The notes below the pieces were generated by a model, which ran no database searches, was not told where the DNA came from, and saw only the letters and a list, made by a program, of their open reading frames with translations. DNA of 64,000 bases, taken from the NCBI GenBank assembly GCA_026874595.1, contig CM049313.1, forward strand, positions 74,272,659 through 74,336,658, given 5' to 3'. This DNA is from Sipunculus nudus (Eukaryota; Annelida; Sipuncula; Golfingiida; Sipunculidae). Positions 36,815-49,300 of the stretch are shown one piece after another (the stretch's first letter is position 1; the number at the start of each line of letters is the position of its first letter). A program made the translations under genes and the position numbers.

Positions 36815-37376
36815 TTATTTCCAACATCTGTATTTTTCTGAGTCTGTTGCAGAATTTAGATGTTCAGCACCGTTCTCAAACCTATCACTGGTTTTCACGT
36901 GTATACTTTCCTGAGAATCTTTAACTTCTTCATGTTTGGGAACACTCTTGTCTCCCTGAATTTTGGGCTGCTCCGGTTTAATAAACTCATGGCAAGTTGT
37001 GGTACCATTTTGCTGATCTGGGTCAAGCTTTATCTTTTTCTTGGGACTATGATCAGTAGGCTCAGTCTTGATTGGTTGAAGGAGCTGCTCATCAACAATG
37101 ATTGGCAGTGCCTTTTCTTTTTTCTCTGTGTGCACAGAACTTAGCTCCACATGTGGCCCTTCCCACTTTGGAATAGCCACACCCAAATGCTTACACAACT
37201 GTGTCATGACCTCATCTACATATGTATGAATCTTAAGATGAGCATGTCTATCATGTTTTGTAGGCTGTAGGTTTACAATGACCAGTTTTCCTCCCTTTTT
37301 CTTTGCACCCAATGGCAGATTTCCACTTGGAACAATCTGTAATGATGTTCCCAGGGTCAAATTGAGGTCAGCAGCT
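36815..37376 (-). CDS. SIRT6: SIRT6 coding exon 6 with C-terminal tail and stop
   Basis: The acceptor reads CATGTTTAAG. The exon encodes [20 protein letters not shown], the [20 protein letters not shown] block and [15 protein letters not shown] low-complexity tail follows with [15 protein letters not shown] and several KPE/KHE acidic-basic patches, ending SEKYRCWK. Stop TAA is at 36817-36815. Tails of this type direct SIRT6 to the nucleus and chromatin and vary between species. Confidence 0.95.
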
Positions 37377-40300
37377 CTTAAACATGAAAGAAAAACAAAC
37401 AACAATAAATTATATGCCCTCATTGTACATTCTTAATTGAATAGTTATATAATAAATAAAATCATAAATAAGGCTGAACAAGACAAACAGAAGGATACAT
37501 TCCCAAGATCTCTTGGTATATCAGCCTTCTGAAATCCTTGGCCCACATTCAGTTCACAGATTTTTTGGTACTTACGAAACTTCTCAAAAAATGTCACGAC
37601 AATAAATCATGCCAAGAGTTTGTTTAATAATTAGGTGTGTTTGCTCAGGAAAGATCAGAACAAATATGATAGTTTAAATACACAGAACAACTTATCACTA
37701 ATAGATTTGATATTATACCAAATTTACTTATAAATTATACTTAAATTTTATATTGATTTAAAGAAATTTGTATTCATCTTTCATAAAGGTTAACATCAAA
37801 TGGAATTATGATAATGACTGTAAAATCCAGGGTAAAATCAGGTCTATCTCTGAAGATTTTTGGTATTATATCAGTGATAAGGATTTGATATATTTGTAAT
37901 AGGTAAAATTAAGAGCAGAAATATGTGTTCACTGAACTGTTAAGTAGCCAAATGTCCAGGTATCATACCTTGAATGTTTGTCCGCAAGGTCAAGGTCATG
38001 TTCTGGTAATGAATCCTCCCAGTCCAGAATGGAGTCACGAAGACGACCCCTGAAATACAGAAATAAATGTGTTAATAACAATTATGAAAGTAAACACTTC
38101 TGGCATCAAAGCATGCTGTTGTGTGCCACTGTGGAGTGTGCTGGCATAATGGTTAAGGTTGCTGGACTTGTGACCAAATGGTTGTGGATTCACGTCACAA
38201 TCTGACTGCCGTCTGTGCTAAGAATCCTAGCCAAAGTCTTTACCACAAGGGTGTGCTCTCTCCACCCAGGAGTGAATGGGTACTGGTCATGGGTGGCAGG
38301 CAACTGTAGAAAGAATAACCTTCTAGCGCCTGATATGGCTGCTTTGATTGTATGCTCCCAAGGGAGCCAAGAAAAAAACTAGAAGAATAACAAGCCCGAA
38401 AGAAAAGGAAGGTAAAGTGTACAGTCAAGTGAGACTGACATTGTTGGTGATATCAGACTGTAAACCCTCCACCATTTACTTTGTTGTATCCCAAGATAAT
38501 GAGCATACCCCCCCCCCCCCACCCCTTTAATAGTTAATTACTGGAATTATGCTCTGAAATACATGATATACATTTAAGGTGTGTATGTTTCATGATTCAC
38601 GTAAAAGATGGAAAATCAGAACAATAAGGATTTTTAGCAAACCTGTGAGCTTATGTGATGGTGTGGCGTCGTCAGGCGTCTGTCGTCTGTACGTTAACCC
38701 ATACTAACTTGAAAATGGCAAGAGTTAGCATCACAAAATTTTATGCAAACAATTAGTCATCTGATTTTGCTTATTTTTTGGCTAACTGCATTTTCTTAGA
38801 TTTTATAGGGAAAAAGCTAAAAAAAGCTTTAAAAATCTTCTTCTCCGAAACTGTTCAGCCAAATTGTCCAATATTTCACAGAAATGATCCCTGGAACAAT
38901 CTCTCTCAAGTTTGTTCAAATGGTTCCAGTTCGGAGATTTTTGGCTGAGTTACAGCTGGTTGAACTTAGTCATCTGTCCAAGAAGATCATACTAAAATTA
39001 CAATCTTAGAAACGGCTGGAGCTATCATCACCAAATTTTATGCCAATGTTGGTCACATGAGTCATATCTTAAATTGAGGTATTGGTGGCGCCACCTGCCT
39101 TTTTTGTACAGGGGTCATCAGTGCCGGTATCATACTGACAGCTACAAATAACTTCTTCTCTGAAACGATATGGCCAAATTGTTAAATATTGCACGGAATT
39201 GATCCTAGGGTAGTGCTTTCTGAAATTTGTTCAAATGGTCTCAGTTCAGTGACTTTCGGCTAAGTTATGGGAAGCTGAATTTAGTCATATACCATAACAG
39301 CCCATTTTAGCTAAGTGGCTACAAAAATCTTCTTCTCAAAAACCACTGGGCCAAAGTCTTAAATCTCACACATTAATTATCCTTAGATGGTGATAATTCA
39401 AGTTTGTTCAAATGGTTTTGGTTCAGTGATTTTTGGCTGAGTTATGGGTAGCTTAACTTAGCCATTTTGCTGTATTTTCCCGTATGAGTTATAAACCTGC
39501 AAAACATTTTTAGACTGACGCCACTGAGGCCAATTTGTTTAATATTTTACAAGAATAGTCCCCTGAATAATTCTTATAATCATTATCTTTTATGGTTCCA
39601 AAGAATGAATTATGGCTGAATTATAAAGATTGAATTAAGTCATTTTACCATATATGGTAGCTGTGTAAAGCAGATTCATCTAGCCTAGCACCAGTTTATC
39701 AGCATCCCTTACATCATGCCTCTAGACCTTCAGATTACAGGTTATCTATGGTTAATATTGACAAGAATTTTTTAGCTCAGCTGACTATAAGTCATCTGAG
39801 CTATAGTCGTGGTCCATTGTCCGCCGTCCGTCCGTCTGTCCGTCCGTAGATGTGGCACGTTTTGAAACCGTAAGACCTAGGAATCCAAAATTCGGCATAA
39901 TGTTAGATGTCCCCAAGATCTCCTACCAAGCCGAAAACTGGGTGTTTGCAACTTCGTTCCTTTGAGAAATTAAGGAAAAACCTCAATTTTTTATTAAAAA
40001 CCTATTTTCACACTTCAGGACTGCCTAATATCAAAACCACTCATCTGTTTTACCTCATATTTACCATAAATATTCCTCTATATAGTTCCTATGTACATGC
40101 CAGAAATTATGTCTGTATTATTTAATTTAAAAAAGTTATGGGCCCAAACATAATGCATTTTGTAAAAAATCAGAAAAGATATTTGATCACTTAACACAAA
40201 AAATGTTAATGCTATGGACCTTTTTTCCAGTAATATAACTTTAATTAATCAAAATTAAATTGTATACCCAAAATTAGATGAAAATCTTTTAAATTTTTTA

Positions 40301-43300
40301 AAATATTAATAAAAATAAAAAATTGGTACCTTAAATTTTGCCCAACTTTGACCATGGCACGTTTTTTTCCTGTAAGTACTGTGGATTTAATTTTCACAGC
40401 ATGTTTTTGTTAGCATTTCAACTGTTAACACCAAAAATTTGAAACCAGTTGATCAAAAACTGTAGATTTTAATCAAGTTTTCAAGCACCATGTAACAAAT
40501 TGTTTACATCAAGCTAGTGTTATGCAGTTTGCAAGAGCTCAGCTCCCCAGCTTCAGCTCTAAGTTCCTTAAATTCGGCATACAGTTAGATGTCTCCAAAA
40601 TGCCCTACCATGCCAAGAATTTGGTCACTATGACATTCAAGATATTAATGAAAAACTTCATTTTTCCATTAAAAACCCATTGTTACATTTCAAGACTGCC
40701 TAATATCAAAACCACTGATCTGACTTTAATCATAAATCATATACATATTTTTCATTCTCTATGCACATGCCAGAATGATGTCAGTATTGTGTAATTGTTT
40801 TAAGTTATGGGCCCAAACATAATGCACTTTGTAAAAAATCAAGAAATATATTTACTCCCTTAACAAGATTATTGCTGAAGCTAGAGATTTTTTTGTCAGG
40901 AATGTAACATTATTTAATCAAGATTCAATTGAATACCCAAAATTAGTTCTGAATTTTTCAAATTTTATTTAGTATAAATATAAAATTAGTACCTTAAATT
41001 TTGCCCAACTGTGACCATGGCACGTTTGTTTCCCGTGAGCACTGTTGATATAATTTTCATATCATGCACACATAAGCATTTCAGCCTTTTAGTTTAGAAA
41101 GCTGAAAGAAATCGGCCAAAAATTGTAGCTTTTATTAATGTTTTTTATGAGACCCTGTCAGACTTTGGCTCTCTCCAGCCCCTCTTGAGTCACCTGTATG
41201 TTGACCTTGTTGACCTTTCATCAAATTATGCACGCTTGAGGCGAGGCATACATGGAATCCAGGCAGCTTATGGCAAGCCACAGTTGATCCAGGTGTCCAA
41301 CCCAACTCATCTAGTAGTTTTAACCAAGAACATAACAAAAAACAATAAATTAATAAATTTTTATTGGTTTTTAATAACAAATTAAAGAAAAATAGAAAAG
41401 GAATTTGTTAGTTTATAATAACAGGAAATTAACTTGCAGTTACTGATGATATAAGAATCTTGTATCGATGGGTTGAATGTCACATATTCCAAATAACACC
41501 ATGCAGTCACCTATGGCATTTTTCAGTTCAATTTTAATGATAAAGAAGTAAATCATATTATTCATTACTAATCATTAGGGATCATATGAAGGAAATTAGA
41601 CAAAGATGCAGTTGATAATATTAATCTAGATTCCTGCTGTGTCTAGTGTGTACATTGATGTGAAATTAGTCCAAAATGAATTTTTTACAGTTATTTTTTA
41701 ATATAAATAAAAGCCATAAAACCAGGTACTTATGATCATTATTTAAATGTGTGAATTTTGTATATTCTGGATTCTCAACATCATTGTTTGGTGAAAACTG
41801 AATAAATTCCAGACATGGTGCAAATACTTTGTAATTGTATTTAAATACGAATATGATTTTGTACTCCATTAAAAAATTTCTTGCATAAAGAATGGGAATT
41901 CAGGTAAAAATGAAAATATATGAATACTCGTGCAAATACTTTCAAAATGTATTCATGAATGCATTCATGAATATATTCTTTAATATTATTTTAATAATCA
42001 TATCAGTTATATTTCATTTTAAAAAATCATATGATTCTCTTATTATTTTTCATAAAAATTATATTTGGGACAATATTTGTATTTTTTTTAATAAATAGTT
42101 AAACTCTTATATTATATGTTCTGCTTATAAGTTATATGGCCAAGTCAAAATCTGTGTGACAATAGTACTCCATTTGTTAATTAAATAAATGAAATCAATC
42201 CTCTTCCCTGTCTCCAAAGGTACTATCAAAATCATACATAAGCTAAACAACAACAACTCATAATACAGCTTATATATTATTACCACACAAAACCAGCATG
42301 TGCCTCATTTCTAAATAATATTTTTTTATCATATATAACAGCTGAGCGTCGTGACCCATAGGTCCCTTGTTTTTAAAAGCCTTTAAAAAATGTAGATTTA
42401 TGATTTTAGATATACTTCATACCAGGCAATGTAAACAATCACAGGTATACAGCTCTCTGTGGGTATATAAAGATGGCTATACATAGATTATAAATAATTG
42501 GTATCCATACTCAACTTAATTCAAGATTTTGCCATCAGTGAGATGTATCTGTATTATAATTTTGCACTCAATATGCATCTGTAGTAATTTTTAGTGAGCC
42601 TGTGAGCTAATTTGATGTTGTGGGGGCGTCCATAGTCCATCTTCTGTAAGTTAACCCATACTATCAGAAAACGACTGGAGCTAGCATCATGACATGTAAT
42701 GTAAAATATTAGCCATCTGAAAAACTCTGCATTTTCTTAGATTTTAATGAGAAAAAAATTTAAAAACCTTTAAAATTCTTCTCCGACGAAACGGTCAAGC
42801 CAAATTGTTCAATATTTCACAGAAATAATCTTTTATATCATATCTTACAAGTTTGTTCGAATGGTTCAAGTATGATATAAAAGATTAAAAAGTATTTTAG
42901 CCAAAGTCTTTCAGTATGTGTAAACAGATTTACCAACAGGCCAAGATTGTGTCTGTAATTTTAAATAGGTTGAGAAACTGCCAACTGTTTCAGATTTGGC
43001 AACAGATCAAGTGTTCATTCAGTGAAGCCAGATATAGGTCAAGAGTTCATTCAGTGCAGCCAAGCACAAGGCATGTGATCACCTCATGGGTGACATGTGA
43101 ACACCTCATGGGCACCATTTGATAACCTCATAGGTAGCATGTGATCAACTCATGAGTATCATGTGATCACCTCATGTGTGTCATGCCCCTCAGGGCTGCA
43201 TGTGGAGCCAATCTGAGAGCTTGTGCAATGGTGTGGCTACTATTTCAGATTAGGCAACAGGTAAAGAGTTCACTCAGTGCAGCCAGGTATAGGTCAGGAG

Positions 43301-46300
43301 TTCACTCTGTGCAGTAGCTGCATTCTATTTATAGCAGTGGTAGACTGCCCACTGCATCAGATTTGGCACCAAAGTTCAGCCTGGATCTATTTATAGCTTT
43401 GGCAGACTGCCAACTTTGTCAGATTATGCAACAGGTCAAGAGTTCATTCAGTGCAGCCAGGTACAGGTCAAAAGTTTACTCAGTCTAGCCAGGTGCAGGT
43501 CATGAGTTCACTAAGCCAGGTGCAGGTCATGAGTTCACTCAGTGCAATAGCCTGAGCAACAGAGCAAGCAATTTGTCACAGTTCACTCGGGGCAACTGCC
43601 TTTCTCACCTAAGCCTGGTCAGCCCCATGCATCAGACTCAAGGTAAATTTGATGTATTGACCTAATATAATGACCTGTCTATGTGTCTTTGATGGCTTTC
43701 TCGCTCACAAGACAGGTGTCGCAACCTACAATGACTTTTGCACAGTTTGTGTCCCTGCGTTTTCTCAGGAGGGGTTTGATATATCAGTCTGAAATTGGGC
43801 ATATGTATATATCTCTGATAGCTTTGTTGTATACAAGACTGGTGGTGCCAGCTACAATAATTTTTGTGTTGTGTGCACCCATGCCAGAATTTCAGCAGTG
43901 ATCTTTGTGTAATTGTTTCATATTCAAAATAGTTAGTACTTGCATTATTCATATACATGAAAAGTAATGGTCCAGCATTGAAGCATTATACCTGGTGTAT
44001 TTCCCAATGTACAGGTTCGCATTAGGCCTGTAGGCCTTGTTATCTTTTAGCACCACAGATATCTATATTTAAAACATTGTAAAGACAGAAGTTATGAGCT
44101 TTCACTTTAAATGTGCATCTAGACCCTTTAAGGGGATGCCCCAACCTTTTATTTCTAACTGCCTGAATGCTCCAAATAAAGAATATCTGTTTTCCATATG
44201 ATTTACTAGCAGCAGTGAATCTGAGATATAACTTCAACCCGCTACCTTCACAAAACCAAGGGGTGATTTGTATCAGTTCTGGTTGGTAAAAGTCTCCATT
44301 AAAACATCAAGATAATTTCAAGAGTCCATTAAATTTTCTTGAACTTAAATATACGTAACTGAAGAACTCTTTCATCTGAAAACTTGTGCCATTGAATACT
44401 GCTATTGCATTTTTAAAATATCTACTGTATATATTGCCATTATTTAAACATGATAAATTATTATTCCTGTTTCTCACCTGCACTGCCCCCTTCTCTTCTT
44501 ATTGATACACATGTTGCCTGTTGATTTGAGCCCCATTGTCTTCACAGCATGGTATCTGATATACTACAAGCAAAAAAAATATGTAAAAGTAGGGGCTCCA
44601 TATGGACTGGTTTGATGTCCAGTAACTGACAATTCAGGACATACTAATTTTTATAAACATACAGATAAGTTCCTTGCTCATTTCCTGTATATCTCTCTTT
44701 AACAGTGCCTTATCTGTCTATATTTCACCAAAACCAAATGTGCACCAGAGAAAAAATCCAGTGAGTTAAAATTAATAAAAACATTAAATACTAAAATAAT
44801 AAATTAAATAAAACAATTCTACATTGGAACATAACAATATCTAAAATAAATAGTGCATTTAGTAACATTCCTTCATGGTTATATAGTTTTAAATGTTTGA
44901 GTTTTGAAGGACACTTAAACAAGGGACCCATGGGTCACGGCGCTTAGCTGATCGTGATTGGACTATAAATGTTTCTCCACTTTGATACTATATCGAGTCG
45001 ATAAAGCTTATGAATATCATGGACATGTTGGGCTATTATAAAGGAATGTAATGTAATATGTGAGTAAATGATAAATGAAATTACCTGACTGATGGATTTA
45101 TAGAGTAAAATATAGTGGTTTACTTTTTATTTATTTAGGAGGGGTTGAAAATTGTGATATATTTGAGCAAATATGAATGCAATGACAGCAGTAATAAGCA
45201 GTAGTAGGATGATGATAAGGCAATTTGTTGAAGGATCTAAAGTGTATGGTAGTCTGCAAGCTTTCAATTTGACAGATATGATGTTATGATTAACTATGCT
45301 GATGAAGTGATTTATGAATCTGTGACTGTATGACACAATATCTCTTCAGTCTTGACAAGGTACATTATTGTGATGCCCACTATGTCTACATATTACACAA
45401 TATTGACATAATTTCTGGCATGTACATAGGTACCTATGGACGAATAGTTATACAAAATATTAAAGTATGAATATATCTGATTCATCTTGTTCTTGCTTAC
45501 TGAGGCTGACTTTGGGATGGGGTTCTGAAAAAGGGAAAAGTGAGGGCAGCACGAAGGTGGATGTAGAAATATTCTATTGTAATGTTTTTCATTTATATAA
45601 GAATATAAAAAGCTAAGAGGAAAGGGGCCCTCCTACTTGGTTATAGTAAAGTTCTAAATATATGATTGCAAACTAATACTCTGACAAGACTGTCACAAAG
45701 AAAAACAGTAAAAGTTTTGAGATACTGTGATGCATATGAAAATTTACAGATTTACAGGCAAGTGGACAGAATGGACTAATACCTTTATTTCACTTTCAAG
45801 GAAATAATGCATTTAAGTTTATATATAAGCCTATTTTTTTAGCATATCCACTTTTTCCATTAAGAAGTTTTTATCTGAATCATTTTTTTTTATTTACAGG
45901 TTTAATAAATTTTTAATAAAAAAAACTGAAAATATAAGTAAAAATATTAGAATTGTTGCAAAAGTTGCAATCATTATATATACAGAGTAAAAAACTGAAA
46001 CTATAAGTTAAAATAATAGAATTGTTGCAAAAGTTGCAATCATGATATATCCAGAGTGTAGCTCATATTGGGTCATATTATGCATACACATATATTTTAT
46101 TATTTTTAAATCATAAATGTTTAAACTGAATTTAAAAGAAAATAATGCTACAACATGGCATCTACAAGAATATTCCTTGAATCACTATTAAAAAGTTTGG
46201 CACATTGGAGTTTTCAGTACATGCTTAATTTTATTCACCAAAATAAAATAAAAGATTCAGTAAATTTGATAAAATAAAACATCTTTTCATATAAAGTATA

Positions 46301-49300
46301 CACACTGTAGGTTGAATGAGGGACAAACAATATCATTGTGCTAACTACTATCCAAGTTTTAATTTTTTACTGGAATTAATAGTGAATTTCACACCTGGTG
46401 AAGTTTTTACTCTTCTGAACTAAGGAATTACTTATCTGATGAACATCCACACTTTCATAGCAATACACCACTTTGTGGACACAATTAAATGTACACTTTA
46501 ATCATTGTAACCCTGGTGGTAAAATACAAAATCTAAAATTTGGCATAGCCTAGAATAAGAATGAATCAAATACAGAAAATAATAACATTTATCTAGTTTA
46601 TGCACCATTGGGGTGGGGGGGGGGGAGTGCAGGGCAGAGGGGAAGCCTGCTGGTAGTGGCCAAGCTGAGCCAAGGCAAGCTGCCTGGGGTGGGTTACATA
46701 ATGCAAGTTAAGGCTGTACTACTAGGTGGGCTAGATGTAAACAACACTTGACATGGTGTATGAAAACATGAATAAAAGCTATTCTTTCCAATCAATTTCT
46801 TTGAAATTTCAGATTTTAAAAGATTAAATCCTTATGTATATATGCTGTGAAAATTAAATCAACAGTGCTTACAGGAAAAAAAAGTGCCATTGCCAAAGTT
46901 GGACAAAATTTAAGGTATTGATTTTTTATTTATGCTAATAACTTGAAAAATTTGCAAAATTCAGATCTAATTTTGGGTAAACAATTGAATCTTGATTAAA
47001 TAAAGTTATATTCCTGAAAAAAAATCTCTGGGTTCAGCAATTCTCATGTAAGGTGAGTGAATATATTTCCTGATTTTTTAAAAACTGCATTATATTTTGG
47101 CCCATTTCTTCAAAATAATACCTGATACTGACCTAATTTTTGGTATGTTCATAGAAAATGTATGAAAGAATGAGAATACTAAATATGATCAAAAACAGAT
47201 CAGTGGTTTTGATATTAGGCAGCCTTGAACTGTAACAATGGCTTTTTTTATGGAAAACGGAGGTTTTTCCTTAATATCTTGAAAAAACGAAGACCTAATG
47301 ACCAAATTTTCGGTATGGTAGGAGATTTTGGGAACATCTAACATTATGCCAACAGCCTGGGGAGCATAGAGATGTGCACTAAAATAACCTACAGTCATCA
47401 AAGTGGACTGCTTGACAATGTAAGGGAATACAACAAGAGCCTCCAAAAAAATTCAATAACTAGCCTAATTTTGCAGCTTTTATTTTCAAATTTCAGATTT
47501 TAACAGATTAAATCCTTATGTGTACATGCTGTGAAAATTAAATCCACAGTACTAACAGGAAAAAAACGTGCCGTGGCCAAAGTTGGGCAAAATTTAAGGT
47601 ACCAATTTTATATTTTTGCCAATATTTAAAAAAATTTAACAGATTTTGATCTAATTTTTGGTATACAATTAAATTTTGATTAATTAAAGTTGTATTACTG
47701 AAAAAAAGTCCCTACCTTCAACACTTTTGGTCTTAAGTGACCAAATATCTTTCCTGATTTTTTTACAAAGTCCATTATGTTTGGGTCCATAACTTTTTAA
47801 AATTGAATAATACTGACTAAATTTCTGGCATGTACATAGAAACTATATAGAGAAATATTTATGGTAAATATGAAGAAAACCAGATGAGTGGTTTTGATAT
47901 TAGGCAGTCCTGAAGTGTAAAAATAGATTTCTAATAAAAAATTGAGGTTTTTCCTTAATATCTCAAAAGATCGAAGTCCTATTGACCCAATTTTCGGCAT
48001 GGTAGGAGATTTTGGGGACATCTAACTGTATGCTGAATTTCAGATTTGTAGGTCCAATGGTGTCAAAATGTGCCAGTCATACAGATTTGTGCCAGGTTAA
48101 CGGACAGATGGACGGACGGACAGACAGACAGACGGACAACGGACAATGGACCACGACTATAGCTCAGATGACTTATAGTCAGCTGAGCTAAAAATCTTTT
48201 CATAGAATCAAGTGCATTTATGAAAAGATTATTTTAAACTAGAATACGGGAAGTCGACAAGCGACTACGTGGATCTGCCAAAATAAGAGTAGGAAGGGTG
48301 AAGTATGGCATGGATTGAGTGGCAAGGGGAAATAGAATTAGATATGTTACATATTAGCATGGATGTCCGCCACATAAACATGATTGTAGGTGGTGCCACC
48401 TGTTATTTGAATGAGAACTATCTAAGATGTACACATGCAAAATTTCAGGTGGAAAAGTCAAACCACTGCCAAGATATGAGTGATTTTAGCCCACAGCAGA
48501 CAAACAGATGGACTCTATGCAAAAATGGTTGCAGGTGGCGCCACCAGTTTCTTGTATGATAAAGAGCTATGTGTAATTGAACACATGCATCACTTCAGGT
48601 AGGTACGTCAAACCAGTCCTGAAATATTAGCATGGATATCTGCAGCATGAACGTGAATGTAGGTGATGCCACCAGTCATAAATCAAGAAAGCTTTCCAGG
48701 ATGTATATGCATGCAAAATTTCTGGTGAATAAGTCGAACCACTGCTGAGATATGAGTGATTTAAGGCAGACAAACAGATGGAGGCTGTGCAAATATGGCT
48801 GCAGGTGGGGTCACCATTTTTGTGTATGTTATAAAGCATTTGTGTGAATTTTTTTTCCTGATTGGTTAAACAAGTCTGAAGATATGTGGATTAATGTTTC
48901 AAAACAGACACACAGATGGATGCACTGGAGAGAAAAAAGGTCAGAGGTCAACGCGAATGGTTAGGCACCAGTTTACATGTGACCCGATAATTGGTGTAAG
49001 TTTCGGAAAACTCGGTACAGTAGACTCAGCGAAGTTCTCCGGAAACGAATACGGCTGTGGCGGCGGCGGAACCCGGTCAAAAACATAGTATCTGCAAAAC
49101 TTTGTTTTGGTGGATAAAATGATTATGGCTTCATTTTTAATAATACTTGGAGCATCTTTCATGAGAGTCCTCTCATGAGCAAAGGTCCTCTAGATAAAAT
49201 GAACACAACTGGCTTGCACATTTGTTGTAACAAAAATGCATTCGAAAAATTAAAACACTCAGGTACCTGTGAGTGTCCCTGGCATCCATCCAGTATTATA

